Shown piece after piece: positions 23,040-36,150 of a DNA stretch of 64,000 bases (position 1 is the stretch's first letter; each line of letters starts with the position of its first letter). The notes below the pieces were generated by a model. The model did no database searches. It saw nothing but the letters and a program-made list of their open reading frames with translations, and was not told the origin of the DNA. A program made the position numbers and the translations under genes. Source of the DNA: Tolypeutes matacus (lineage: Eukaryota > Chordata > Mammalia > Cingulata > Chlamyphoridae); assembly GCA_026826555.1 (NCBI GenBank), contig JAKSZT010033739.1, positions 906,370-970,369 on the forward strand, written 5' to 3'.

Positions 23040-24003
23040 CATGCCTTATACAAAAATCAACTCAAGATGGATCAAAGATTTAAATATAAGAGGAAAGACC
23101 ATAAAGACCCTGGAAGATAACATAGGGAAGCATCTACAGGACCTTGTAATAGGAAATGTTTTCATGAACTTCACACCCAAAACATGAGCAAAGAAAGAAA
23201 AAAGAGATAAATGGTATCTCCTCAAAATTAAATACTTTTGCATCTCAAAAAATGTTATCAAGAAAGTAAAAAGGCAGTCTACTGACTCAGAGAACATATT
23301 TGGCCACCATATATGTGACAGGAGCCTAATATCCAGCAGATATAAAGAAATCCTACACCTCAAAAATAAGAAGACAAATAATCCATTTAAAAAAATGGGC
23401 AAGTGACCTGAAAAGACACTTCTCCGAGGAAGAAATACAAATGGCTAAAAAGCACATGATAAGATGCTCAACATCACTAGCTATTAGGGAAATGCAAATG
23501 AAAACTGCAATGAGATACCATCTTACACCCATTAGAATGGGGGCTATTAAGAAAAACAGAGGACTTTAAGTGTTGGAGAGGAAGTAGAGCAATGGGAACA
23601 CTCATCCACTGCTGGTGAGTATGTAGGATGGTTCAGCCATTGTGGAGGACAGTTTGGCAGTTCCTCAAAAAACTAACTATAGAACTGCCATATGATCCAG
23701 CAATGCTACTGCTGGGTATATACCCAGAAGAATTGAAAGCAAAGTCACGAGCAGATATATGTACACCAATGCTCATAGTGGCATTATTCACTATTGCCAA
23801 AAGTTGGAATCAACCCAAATGCTCAGCAACAGATGAATGGATAAACAAAATGTGGTACATACATACAATGGAATATTACTCAGCTGTAAGAAGGAATACA
23901 GTGCTAAAATATGGGATAACATGGATGAATCTTGAGGACCTTATTTTGAGTGAAGCAAGCCAGGCACTGAAGGATGAACAGTACATGACCTCTCTGATAT
24001 GAA
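23040..24003 (+). pseudogene. L1 ORF2 C-terminal region
   Basis: Plus-strand translation gives the ORF2 C-terminus. The part before 23628 has breaks. From 23628 to 24002 it is open for 124 residues (QPLWRTVWQFLKK..., IELPYDPAMLLLGIYP, TIAKSWNQPKCS, WINKMWYIHTMEYYSA, ending at the natural stop). This is the Cys-rich end of the L1 reverse transcriptase protein. The gap to the ORF1 fragment at 22960 shows large internal loss, or two different L1 pieces. Confidence 0.85.
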
Positions 24004-26835
24004 TTAAGCAAATGAAGTAGTCTCAGAGAGCTATTGTCTGAAACATAGGTTTACAGGAAATAGAAAGGGAGAAGAAAATTGTGAGCCAACACCCATACAG
24101 ATGTAATCTAGGGTAAGGTGAAAGTGTGTAGTTGTGCACTGAAGTGATTTGACAGGATGGTAGTGATATTATTGGGTTGGTTGTTGCAGGTTTGATGTGG
24201 GTAGATTGGGGAGGGTGGGTTGGAAGGTCCAGGGAACTGGGGGGAGGGTTGGGAGAGGGACCAGGTAAACACTGGGAATTTGCAGGTTATGCGGTTGAAT
24301 GTACAAAGTTGGGAATGCTCTTATGGCAATATGAAAAGGAAGGGTTACTTGTTTAGGGTGTTGGATGGGGGGACTTGGGCAGGACGCACCTGGAGCAGTT
24401 TTCTAGGGATTGAGTGAGTGATCATTTTGTCATAATGTGTTGTATCAGTGGGTGGAGACCCACATAATGAGTAGGAAGGAGTTGGACTCATGCTGGGGAG
24501 GACCGATTTGTTCACAAACAGAGAGGCAGTAGTCTCTAGAGAACATGGGTGGTTCCTAATTAGGGAGGAGAAATCAGTGTGTCAAGAAGTCAATGTTGTT
24601 GCACGTAACTATGAGTGAAGCCAGGGGGTTGCCCTGGGCCCCTAAGGGAGGGGAGAGAGGAATGGAATAGATTGAACAGGGGGTATTTAGTGGGCAATGG
24701 AAGTGTTCTACATGATCTTGCAATGATGGACACAAGCCACATTAAATATCATCAAAATCTATAAAAGTGTAAGGTCTAAAATGTAAACTATAATGTAAAA
24801 AATTGACCATGTTTAGTAGCTATGTTTCACTATTTTTATATCAGTTATAACAAAGGTATCATCCACATATAAAAAGGTATTAATATAGGAAGGGGGAAAA
24901 TGGGAAGATGTCGTGTATATGAGAGCCCCTGTATTCTGTATGTGGCTTTACTGTGACCTATAACTTTGAAAACAAAATGAAAAATAGTAATACACTGGGA
25001 AATAAATGGAAGAAAATGCCACTGTACATACAGGACACCAGATACCACAGTGATGAAAGGCAAAACGCCAAAGAATTTTTTAAAAATATTTTTCATTAGT
25101 TTGTAATATCCCAATCTTTTAATTTAATTTTATTTTTAGTTTTTCTTAATTTTATGTATTTTATTACTTATATTTAACCCTATCATTATTATTTCATTTT
25201 CTTACTTATTGTATTTGGTTATTTTAATGGCTTAATTTTTGAAGAAGCTTTGGATCACAGAAGGGTTACAATTGGGGTAGGAGAGGATCATTTGTGTGGG
25301 GTGTCAGTTATGGGGAATATATGGGAGGAAGTTTACTTTGGCATATATATAAGGTATATAAATATATTCAAATCTTCATGGGGCATTGTCACAGTCGGTG
25401 GAGACTCACACAATAACTGAGAGAATATCAAATTCTCATCCTGGAGAGCTCTGCCACATTATCTAATGGAGCAGTAACAATTCCCCAAGTTCAGAGACAA
25501 TGACTGATGAAGGAGGATGAGCCACTGATGGGCCCTTGATACTGATGACTATGCTTATGAGCCTTTGTCTTGAAATTGAAATTTAGCCTATTATTGTGGG
25601 GTGCCTAAGAATTGCCTCCTGAGAACCTCCTTGCTGTTAAAATGTGGCCTCTCTCTAAGCCAAACTCAGGATATAAATGCATTACCATCCCCCCAACATG
25701 GGACATGACTCCCCGAGATGAGCTTCTCTGGCACAAAGGGATTACTGCCATGCACCAAATAGCAATGCAACTGGAAAAAGACCTTGAATAAAAGGGGGAA
25801 AAAGCAAAGACAAATGAGTTTATATGGCTAAAATGATTCAAAGTGAGTCAGGAGGTCATCCCATAGGTAAGGCTTATGCACATCTCAGCAGGATCTCATA
25901 GACTGCCAAAGTGGATACTACCACCAAATAGTGGGGTCCCTAAGGGCTCTGGAGACACCAAAGTCCTATGGTCAGGGCAGATATCTCTGGAGTAGGTATC
26001 TTGCCTGTGGGCTGTAATTTGGAGTTTGTGTTCCTGAAAGTGACAGAGTTGGATTCAACTGTGTCTTCCCTACACATGGCTCATCTCTCCCTTCTATTTA
26101 AACCTGTACTTGGTGCTGGAGTCAGTAGGTTTACTTCCAAGAGACTGGAGTCTTTGGGCTGTCCATGTGGAAGCTAGGATTGGGACCTCAGCAGAGTAGA
26201 CACACCTACTCTCCAGTTCATTGGACTCACCCAACAACTAACAAGGAGGTGAGTATTGACAACCACCATACCAAGGAAACGAGAGAGCCAACAACTGCGA
26301 GTCCCATCCATTGGTTGTATGGGATTGAAGCCTCCTCTCAATTAGATGTGGAATGGACATCATCATCCCAGAATCCTCAGGATTTGGGAATGAACTATTA
26401 CTAGAGTGGACTTACTGGTATTCTACTATAGACATATTGTGATTCTAGAAATGGAAGAAATTATAATATTGATGTGGAGGCAGTGACCACTGGAGGCTCT
26501 GGGGGTAGGAAAAGGGACAAACAGTTGTGATTCGGGGCTCTTTTGGGGACTTGGGAATCATTCTGAATAACATTGCAATGACAGATATAGGCCATTTTAT
26601 ATTATCACATAACATGCAGAACTGTATGAGAGAGAGTGTAGACTACAATGTAAACTATTGTCCATGCTCAGTGGCAAAGCCTCAGGATGTGTTTATCAAT
26701 GGCAATGATGTGCCACAGTAGTGAAGGATGCTTTTGTGGGAGGGTGTGAGTAGTGTGGGGAATGGAGCATATGGGAATCCCTATACTTTTTGAGTAACAT
26801 TTATGTAATCTAAGTATCTTTTTTAAAAAATTATT
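24004..26835 (+). repeat. L1 3' region, two-part and very long
   Basis: The segment from the ORF2 stop to about 24990 (part A) is G-rich. The segment from about 25007 to 26835 (part B) ends in the A-rich tail after a GTAACATTTATGTAATCTAA motif. Parts A and B share a distant motif (CAGTGGGTGGAGACCCACA near 24447; a similar segment near 25393). B alone is the piece present in many 5'-truncated copies in this window. The A/B junction is also found, inverted, at the 5' end of the insert at 14640, so A and B belong to one element. Confidence 0.65.
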
Positions 26836-27370
26836 ATTAAAAAAGAATAGAGTTAATTTTATTATACAGTGTTACAATTCAAAACATTATATTTTCAAAA
26901 ATTATATTCTGAGAAAAACTCCTTCAAATATTAAGAATAAAATAAAGACTTTCTTAGGAAAAAATAATGGTCTATTGCTAACAGATATTCACTAAAAAAA
27001 CATTAAAATATTTTGTCAGGGAGAAGGGAAAATATAAAGGAAGGAAAATTTCATCTCTATGAAAGAGAAAGCATCAATATTGGAATAATGAAGTTAAAAT
27101 AAAATATTTTTGTTTTCTTATTCTTATATGTTTTAAAAGTAATTGTGTAAAGCAGTGACAGTATTTATACACAAGTTGATTATAGCACATGTTTATGTGA
27201 AATGAATGACAGTAATCTTACAGGAGACAGAAAGGAATAATTTCAAATATGCTGTTACCAGTTTCCCACAGTAGATGTAAAGAATAGTGTTATGTGAAGT
27301 TTGTCTCACATTAATTAATTATTAATAGCAAATAAAGATAATTTAAAGATGAACATAATTGGTATCTTCT
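26836..27370. other. AT-rich unassigned DNA
   Basis: No gene and no repeat I can name. It is rich in A+T with short direct repeats. Confidence 0.5.
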
Positions 27371-28340
27371 GAGGAGAAATGCAATGAAGCAAAGTCTAAA
27401 GAATGCTACAAACTCTTTCCAGTTTATAGTTCAGACCTGCTCCAAACCAATGTTCTATGGAAGCCATGTGGATCTGATTTGCAATTTGAACGAAAATATT
27501 TTTTTTTTCTTAAAATGTCGAATAATTGAGGATATCAGAAAAGTAGGAAGAAGAGAGTTATCACTGGTGGCCTACTTCACTATTCAGGGAAAAGAAGACC
27601 CAGACCCTGACATGAAGCCCTTCTCTATTTCCCCTCTGCACCTGCATCTAGGGATGGGTCTTGTGGTCAGAGGGTCCTGAGTGCACCCTACAGGCTGGAC
27701 CCAGGGTCAAGATCCCCTAACTCAGCCATTATTGGGGGATTTAGGTTTAAGGAAATGGTAATAAAGAGGTAAATTATAGAACTTAAGGAATGTTTCAAAA
27801 TATGCCTCAAAATTATTTCTTCATATTTTTGACATAATTTGCTGAATATATCTGCAGTTGTTAGATTTAAATTATGATAAGTGACAGAGAAAAATAAAAA
27901 AAAAAAACTGTTTTTTTTTTCTAGAAGTACCTAGAAAGTTTAAATGCTTCAGGTTAAAAAGTGTCTGTGCTGCACCTTGGGTAAGATTGGAAAAGAAACG
28001 GGAGTGGCTGAATCAGTAGATAGCTTTCTGAAAAATGCTACAAATGTAGTTCCACGTTCATTAATCAGAATGGGCACAGAGGTACAAAAATTATACTTCT
28101 GAGTGAATTGTTTAAAGATGTTCAACTTTGTAGCTCCCACCAGATCAGGTAGTAGATTGGGGCCATCACCCCCTATGCCTCATGACAATCAGAGCCCCTA
28201 CCTCAGCGGCCACTTTCCTTATATATAGAGTCAGCTCTCCCTATTCACCTTTATGGTTCATCAAGTGACTGCCTCTGTAGACACTAAATTTTAGTGATTT
28301 TTTAGTATGTTCTGTTTTTTCTTGGATCTTATTAATATTC
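27371..28340. repeat. Paralogous flank block (pairs with 7370-8030)
   Basis: This aligns with 7370-8030. At 27590-27680 it also resembles the 3' flank of the clan II V segments (compare 16590-16640 and 50400-50450: CCCCTCTGCACCTGC-type segment). No V exon is found beside it. I infer a V unit that has lost its V. Confidence 0.45.
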
Positions 28341-28479
28341 ATGCACATAGACCTAACTCTTCCTTTTAAGTTTCTGTTTAGATGAAGTTCTTATTACATA
28401 AATTCATCATTTTGAATTGTGAAATTCAGTGATGTTTAGTACATTCACAGGATTGTATCTGGTTCCAAAATATGTCTTT

Positions 28480-28787
28480 TTTTTTATTATTATGGGTAAA
28501 AATCAAAATTTTCACAATACATACAGACATTTGCAAAATGATATATAAATATATATGCATATATGTGTATTTGCTTACAAAAATGTTATTTATATATATA
28601 TATATATATATACATATATTTTAAGAGGTGCTTAGATTACCCAAAATATTACATGGAACCCACTGGGATTCCCATGTTGCCCACCTCCCACACCTCCCAC
28701 CACATCCCACACAAACATCTCCCACAGTGTGGCCCACCAACCTCAATGAACTTACACATCCTGGAGCCTTGCCAGGATGTGTAAGTT
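28480..28787 (-). mobile_element. 5'-truncated L1 insert ending in a perfect hairpin
   Basis: Poly(T) at the left and a perfect 14-bp TSD (CAAAATATGTCTTT, 28466-28479 and 28788-28801) mark a minus-strand retroposon. The left 100 bp match 22081-22212 and 60012 onward; the rest matches the L1 3' end at 60150-60300. At its 5' end 18 bp are present in both orientations around a 7-bp loop (stems 28747-28764 and 28772-28789). The copy at 60277-60310 has only the first stem. Confidence 0.85.
28592..28612. repeat. (TA)n microsatellite inside the L1 insert
   Basis: About ten TA units. A shorter run is at the same place in the sister insert at 60128-60147. Confidence 0.8.
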
Positions 28788-28839
28788 CAAAATATGTCTT
28801 TCACACCGAAAGTATACCTTGTACCTGTTAAGTGTTCAC

Positions 28840-29600
28840 TTTCCAGTTGTTCATTCTCCCCAGCCCTTGGCTTCCTCTAACCTGCATTTCCTCTTTATGG
28901 ATTTACCTATTCTGGACATTTCAAATAAATGGAAGCATATAATCTGTAGGTCTTTTGTGACTGACTACTCTCACTTAGTGTAATATTTTCTAAGTTCATC
29001 CATGTTGTAGCATTTATTTGGGGTATGTACATTTCTTTTTGTGGATGAAAAAGCTATTGAGTATATATGGGTGATATACATCTATATATATAAACATTTT
29101 CTATCCATTCATAAATTGACAGACATTTGGGTTGTATTTACAGTCTTGCAATTGTGAATAGTGCTGCTATGAATATTATTGTAAAACTATTTGTTTGATT
29201 CCTATTCTCAATTCTTGTTGCCTTTTGTCTTATATCTAGGAGAGGAATTGCTGTCTCATATGATTCTTTGTTTAGGATGCTCAGCCTCCAGTCCTAATTT
29301 GTTATCCTTGAATTTTTTTCTTCACATGTCTGTTGTATATTTTTCCCTGTTGTGGTGTCTTTTGTTCTTGTTTTTGAGTTACAAAATTTTATATTCTATA
29401 CATATTCTTGCAATCTCCAGCTTTCTCTTCATTATTTCTAGAAGAAACTTTCAAATATATTTTATTTGAATGAAATATAATTTATCAGCTATTCTTATGA
29501 TTTGGGATTTCAGTTTTATATATTATAAAGTCTTCACACATATTCTGTTTCAGTTATCTATGCATCTATCCCTGCTCTTACACTCTTCATTATTATATCA
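28840..29600 (-). repeat. Ancient L1 (L1M-type) 3' region
   Basis: The segments TTCATCCATGTTGTAGCATT, TGACAGACATTTGGGTTG, AATAGTGCTGCTATGAATAT and AGGAGAGGAATTGCTG occur in the order found on the minus strand of old mammalian L1 3' ends. No frame survives. Confidence 0.75.
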
Positions 29601-29632
29601 ATATAAAAATATTTACCACCATTTACTCTTTT

Positions 29633-30038
29633 TTTTTTAAGATTTATTCATTTATTTATTCCCCCCTCACTGGTTTGTGCTCACTGTTCTCTGTGTCCAT
29701 TTGCTGTGTGTTCTACTGTGTCTGCTTGACTTCTTTTTAGTGGAACTGGGAACCAATCCTGGGACCTTCTAGAGTGGGAGAGAGGCACACAATCTTTTGT
29801 GCCACCTCAGCTCCCTGGTCTGCTGTGTCTCTTATTGTTTCTCCTCTGTATTTCTTTCTGTTGCATCATCTTGCTGCACTAGCTTTCTGCACAGGCCAGG
29901 ACTCCTGTGTGGGCCACCATCCTGTGTGGGCCAGTTTGCTGTGTGGACCAACTTCCCTTCACAGGAGGTCCTGGGAATGAAACCCTGGACCTCCTATATG
30001 GTAGATGGGAGCCAATCACTTGAGTTGCATTTGCTTCC
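29633..30038 (-). mobile_element. SINE or compound SINE, reversed, with internal duplication
   Basis: It starts with poly(T) and an AT-rich tail like the other SINEs. It has two head-like segments (about 29745-29815 and 29960-30037) and repeated GTGTGGGCCA units at 29909-29945. A TSD of the form CATTTACTCTT is seen at 29620-29630 and 30040-30050. The length (about 405 bp) is roughly twice a normal copy, so this is a dimer or a SINE inserted in a SINE. Confidence 0.75.
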
Positions 30039-30149
30039 CCATTTACTCTTATTTTTCTAATTGTGGATGGGAGAAAAAAGATCCTGACAAAAATTTGTAC
30101 TTATCCTGGTGCAACAGCTCCTGAGGGACCATTGGGACAGCACCCATTG

Positions 30150-30300
30150 TACAGTTTAGGATGACCAGAGAACACTGTCCTGTGTTCACATTCAAGCTCA
30201 GCCCTTGAGAGCTGTATGCTTTGGGCAGGTCAATGGATCCTCCCGAGGTGTTCTTCATCTCTATAGTGATCAAGTGAATACCCAACATCCAGCGAATGCA
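30150..30300 (+). repeat. MIR-like fragment
   Basis: The order GAGAGCTGTATGCTTTGGGC, CAGGTCAATGGATCCTC, TTCTTCATCTCTATAGTG follows the MIR core. It is decayed. Confidence 0.45.
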
Positions 30301-32430
30301 CATAGATGATGACAATCCTGGCAGAAGTTATGCAGACTTTTTTTCCTGTGAGAGAAAATCATTATTTCTAACTAAGAGGAATCTGGTTTCTTTAATCTGC
30401 TCCTACTCTCTGTGCAGATCTGAAACTCTTCTCCTTGCAGCCTGACCTTCTCTGTGCTCTGGCTTGATGGGAAGTCGTAAGTGTCCTTCACTCTCCCAGC
30501 ACTTCTTCCACACTCTGCATTCCCCTTTGCTCACCTGAAATCTGATTTTTGAATCTGGTATTCAATTTTCTACATGTTTGCATCTCTTAGAACATGATGC
30601 ATACTGCACAATTATCTACATCATTTTTCTCTGGGAAAAATGCACACGATTCCTACTACAGGGAATGAAAAGAAATGTGCCACAGCCCCTGACTTCCTAC
30701 TTCATGAAAACAAGAGTGGTTTCCAGGTATCAGGGGAGCTGACACCTAGAAAGAGGACTGGGGAATGGGCAGCCACTAATGATGACAGAGTATTATGGAT
30801 GACCTTTTTTATAATGAATCACCCTCCTCCATGCTGGAACCCCAGGAAATGGCTTGCATGGACTGACATCAACAACATTTTCAGTCTTAACATGAGACTA
30901 GCAGGTAACTGCAAACCTATATCCTCAAGCTCCTTATGCAGGAGACAAATCTTATATTTGGACAAATCACAAGCATCTAACTCAGATTCCTCATTTATGA
31001 TGCTGAAAGAGATGTGTGTGATGTTATATGAAGAGCATTCTTTGAGTTGTCATTTCACCAGTAATATCCATCATTGACAATGACACATTTGGTTTTCACC
31101 AAATAAATAAATAATTGGTAAAAAGAAAAATTTACTTTTCATAAATGGGTATTGCAACATGGCAAATTTTTTCATGGTACCAGAACTAAAATATGAATAT
31201 CTGATGAGGGCAGACAGAGAAAGGGAGGAAGATTACTTCTGCATGTGAAAAAATGGCATGAGCATATCATCCTTCCTCATCACTGGGTTCACAGAAGAAT
31301 TGCAGCACTGCTGGAGATGCTGGCATTTAAGAAGTAGAGAGATGGAAATCAGGGCAAATTTTGTTACCAGATAAGGCCATAAGGGCACATTCTTAGCAAA
31401 TAGAGGGAAAAATGGGGGTCATGTCTCCTCCAGTTTAAGAGACAGCCAATTTTCAGGGATCCTGTGCCCCCACTGCTGACTGATCCCTATTAAATCAGAG
31501 AAGTTCTACCTGGGCCAACAATCACTCCCCTCATGACTTGTCATTAAAAGTAAAACAGTAATAAGTTTCTGGTTATTCAGGTTGTTCAATCTTTATGTGC
31601 TTTTTTATCTTTGACAAAATCTGCAAAGTACACCTTATTTGATTGCAAACAATAACTGTGACATACTCTATCACATCACCAAAGTTCTCAAAGTACAATT
31701 CATGGCCTAGATGAAAAAGTTGAGTTCAGAATCTCCACAGGAGTGAGATAGAGTCCTCCTGTCCATCCCTTGCTGTCTCACTTATTGTCTAGAGTCTACC
31801 AGGTGAAACTCATGTAGAAAGTTTGCAGTCACAATGAACTGCAGTCTCAGAATATGAGCCATGCTCTCACTCTCATGAAAACACATACACTCATTGTCAC
31901 TCTCACACATACTCTCACAGACCAGGACACGGGCAAACTCACATTGATACAAATACTTCAACTAACACACACTCATGGACTCGCCTTCACATTCACACAA
32001 TTAATATCACACATACTGATAAACACCACTCTCATACTCACATACAATCACACAGAATCATCACTCTTAAACATGTATGGGCATACTTCAGAGATATTGT
32101 GAACTTGGTTCCAGATCAAAACAATGAAATGAATATTTTAATAAAGCAAGTCACATGAACCTTTTGGTTTCCCAGTAAATATAAAGTTGCAATAGCTTTA
32201 AGTCTAAAATACAATGTATACAATATTATCAAAAATATTTTTTTGCTAAAAAATGCTAACCATTATCTTAGCCTTCAGAACATCATAGTGTTTTTGTTGG
32301 TGGAGTGTCTTGCCTTGGTGTTGATGGCTGTTGAATGAACAATGTGGTATTTAATGAAGCTTGGGGAGGTTGTGGCAATTTCTATTTTTAAAATTAGACA
32401 TGTTGTGGGTTTACAAAACACCAGCAATGA
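30301..32430. other. Unassigned DNA with a CA/CTC-rich run
   Basis: No gene is recognised. The 145-residue frame at 30640-31077 has no domain, signal or splice context. The run 31860-32075 is low-complexity ACTCTCAC/ACACAT sequence, a decayed microsatellite; its frames are artefacts. Confidence 0.5.
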
Positions 32431-32439
32431 ACAGAGTGT

Positions 32440-33225
32440 TAATATTTATCCTCATCATCTCAAATTTTGTAATTTTCTTATTTTTAAAATAGTAGACATT
32501 CTAGTGGTGGTGAAATATTTCATTGTGATTTTGATTTACATTTCCACAATAGCTAGTGATGTTGAACATCTTTTCATATAATATTTTTCCATTTCTATAT
32601 CCTCTTGGAGAAATGACTATTCAAGTCTTTTGCCCATTTTTTAAAAATATGGTTTGCTGTTGATCGTAGGATTTCTTTATATATACTGAATATTAAACCT
32701 GTATAGGATATTTGTTACCTAAACATTTTCTCCCATTATCCTTTCATTGACATGACAAAGTTCTTTTTTTTTTGACAGAAAAAATACTGTAAAACATTTT
32801 ACATGATAAATTGAAGGTACAATTTATCATTTTTCTCTGATTCTGATATGAGTGTAAGGTCTAAGAAAACATTGTTTTACCACAGGATCTTGAACATGCT
32901 TCCTTATCTTTTCTTCTGGTCCTTATACTTAGATTTGATCTACTTTGAGTTACTTTTTATATATGGTGTAAGATATGGGTCCTTTTTCATTTTTTGCATA
33001 TGGATATTCAGTTTTTCTAGCACCATTTTTGGAAGAGACTATTCTTTCACATTTGAGTGGATTTTGCAGGCTTGTGAGGAAACAAATGACCCTCGATGTG
33101 AAGATATATTTCTGACATCTCAATTAGATTCTATTAGACAATATATCTATCCTTATGAATGTACCATGCTGTTTTGACAAGTGTAGTTTTGTAATTAGCT
33201 TTTTTGCATCTTCTACTTTGTTGTA
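32440..33225 (-). pseudogene. L1 ORF2 remnant, C-terminal part
   Basis: The minus strand matches ORF2 thumb and C-terminal DNA (segments TGATGTTGAACATCTTTTCA and TTCAAGTCTTTTGCCCATTT). It is interrupted at about 33226 by a younger L1 3' end and resumes at about 33970. Confidence 0.7.
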
Positions 33226-33970
33226 TTTTAATTTTTTTTTATTTTTAAAGAAGCTTTAGATGACATAAATGTTACATAAAAATTATAGGGGATTCCCATA
33301 TGCCCCACCTCTCCCCCTCCCATGCTTTCTCACATTAACAACATCCTTCATTAATGTGGTACATTTGTTACATAGATGAGCACATATTGAAGCACTGCTA
33401 CTAACCATGGACTATAGTTTACATTGTATTTTACACTCTGTCCAAGACAATTTTGTAGGCTATGACAAAATATTTAATGGCTTGTATCCATTATTGCAAT
33501 GTCATGCAGGACAATTCCAATGTCCCCAAAATGCCCCCATATTACACCTATTCTTCCCTCTCTTTCCCCTCAGAATCTCTGGAGGTCACTGTATTTATGT
33601 CAATGATAAAAGTTCTTCCGTTGCTAGAATAATAATCAGTCTAAAATATAATAATAAGTCAACTTTAGTCCATTGTTCATTCCTCAAGCTTGAGGATTTG
33701 GGGATGATTTTTATATTATTTCAAAAAAATTTAATTTTTTTTTGTATTTTGTTTGTTACTTTTAAAACTATTATTTTATTTTCATACTAATTTTATTTGA
33801 AGTTTTTGGCTTCATTTTTGGAGAGACTTTGGATCACTGAAAGGTCACAATTGTGGCATGGGAGGATAACTGGTGCAGGGTGTTGAGTTGGGGGGATGTA
33901 TGGGGAAGGTACACCTGAGGCATGCCTCTAAGGCATATGAATATTTTCAAGTGTCATAGGCTTTAAAGTC
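33226..33970 (-). mobile_element. L1 3'-end insertion (part B), reversed
   Basis: It begins with a T-rich run and GATGACATAAATGTTACATA, the end of the part B 3' region. It then follows part B to about 33800 and jumps to the promoter-distal B start by 33830. It splits the older L1 ORF2. I could not settle the TSD. Confidence 0.7.
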
Positions 33971-35720
33971 AGGAAGTTTGAGTCCTCATACTTTGGTTTT
34001 CTTTTTCAAGAAGTTCTTGTTTGTTTGGGGCCCATTACCCTTCCAAATAAATTTGATAATTTGCTTTTCCCTTTCTGCAAAGTAGGCTGTTGAAATTTTG
34101 ATTGGGTTTGCATTGATTCTGTAAATCATTTGGGCAGAATTAACATCATAATGCTATTTAGTCTCCCAGGCCATGAACATGGGATTTTCTTCCATTTGTT
34201 TAGGTCTTCTTTTATTTCTTCTTGCAAAGTTTTGCAGTTTTCTGTGTACAAGCACTTTTCTTCCTGAGTTAAATTGATTCCTGTATATTTGATTCTTTTA
34301 GTTCCTATTATAAATGGATATTTTCTTGCTGTATTTCTGAGATTGCTCATTACTTGAGAACAGAAACACTATTTCTTTTTGCTCATTGACCTTGTACCCA
34401 CTACTTCCCTGAATTCCTTTATTAGCTCTAGTGGATTTGTTGGAGATTTTTCAGGACTGTCTGTATGTAAGATCATGTAATCTGCAATAGTTAAAGCTTT
34501 GCTTCTTCTTTTCCAATTTGGATGATTTTTATTTCTTTTTCCTGTCTAACTACTCTGGCTAAACTTGAAACACAATATTGAATAACAGTGGTGACAGTGG
34601 CCATCCATGTCTTCTTCCATATCTTTGAAGGAAGGCTTTCAGTCTCTCACCACAGAGCACAATGTTAGGTCTGGGATTTTCATGTTTACCCTTTCTCATG
34701 TTCAAGAAGTTTCCTTCAAATTCTATTTTTCAAAGTGCTTTTATCAAGAAGGCATGCTGAATTTTTTCAAGGCATTTTCTGCATTAATCAAGATGATCAT
34801 GATTTATAATCTAAAATTTTTAATGTCGTGTATGACATTAATTTATTATCTTATGTTGAAACATTCTTGCATACCTGGGATAAAACCCACATGATTGTTT
34901 TAATTGGTTCTTAGATTCAATTTGCAAGTATTTTGTTGAGGATTTTTGCATCTATATTCTCAGGATAAATTGTCTTTCATTTTTTTTTCTTCTAGTATCT
35001 TTATATGGTTTTGGTTTTAGGTTGATGTTGGCCTGATAGAATGAATTAACATTCCCTTGTCTTCAAGTTTTTGAAGAGTTTGAGCAGGATTGGTATTAAT
35101 TCTTATTGGAATGGTTGGTTTAATTCATCTGTGATGTCTTCTGGTCCTGGGCTTTTCTTAGGTGGGAAGATTTTGATGACTGTTTTAATCTCTTTACTTG
35201 TAATTTTTCTGTTGAGGTCTTCTATTTCTTCTAGATTCAGTGTAGGTTGTTAATGTTTTTCTAGGAACTCATCCATTTAATCTAGTTTGACTCACTTGTT
35301 AACATAAAGTTGTTCATAGTATCCTCATGATAATTTTATTTCTGTTGGGTGTGTAGTAATGCACCCCTCATTTCTGATTTTATTTATTTCCTTCTTTGTC
35401 AGTCTAAGTGTTTGTCAACATTATTAATTTTCTCAAAGAATCAACTTTTGGTTTTATCCATTCTGCCAATGTGCATCTTTTGTTTGGATAGTTCTGTGTT
35501 TGGAGAATTCTGTGTTATTATTGTAAAGGCAATATTTACTTTAGCCATTTTATCATTTGGTTTTTATATGTCACTCTTTTTTCCTTATTGCGAGCTCCAT
35601 TTCTACAAAGTTGATATTTTGTTATGTATTTCTTTTGTTATGTATCTGACTGTCCCCTTTCTCATTTTGTATCTGACTGTCCCCTTTCTCATTTCTCTTC
35701 TGTATGTATTTTTTTAAAAC
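33971..35720 (-). pseudogene. L1 ORF2 remnant, reverse transcriptase part
   Basis: The minus-strand frame 34126-34350 reads the RT/thumb boundary ([19 protein letters not shown]). 35060-35260 encodes a broken copy of the RT N-terminal KKSPGP-type motif. The order is correct for one L1 interrupted at 33226-33970. Stops and frameshifts are frequent. Confidence 0.75.
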
Positions 35721-36150
35721 TTTCTTTGCACGTAACCAGTGTTTTTATTACTTAATCTACTCTATAAACTACTGATCTGAAAAATGACCAACTTATCTTC
35801 AATAGCATACACATTCTCTGCTACAAAGTCTCTCTGTTTCCTATCTTTATGTTGTTTTTGTCTCACTTCACAACTTTATATTTTGTGCGTATTTTATCAG
35901 GAAATATGCCTTTTTTGTTCAATTGTTTTCTGACTCTTATAGGAATTAAAGAGTAGAGATTTTACTTCTGGGTATTCCATTTAGATATTTAATTATGATA
36001 AATTATCATATCCATTTTTTTACACTACTCCAAGCCACTTTGTCCTGGCTTTTCTTTTCAACTTGGAGAACTCACTTTAGTATTTCTCATAGGGCAGGTC
36101 TCTTGTTAATGAAATATCAGTTTTTGTTTATCTGGAAGATTTTATAATCT
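35721..36150 (-). repeat. L1 ORF2/ORF1 junction remnant
   Basis: The 36040-36150 segment (AACTTGGAGAACTCAC, AGGGCAGGTCTCTTGTTAATG) resembles the minus strand of old L1 ORF1. The part before it is decayed. Confidence 0.4.

Noticed and set aside
30640..31077. 145-residue plus-strand frame
   Set aside because: No recognisable domain or splice context and ordinary chance composition; could be tested by homology search, but nothing in the sequence supports it.
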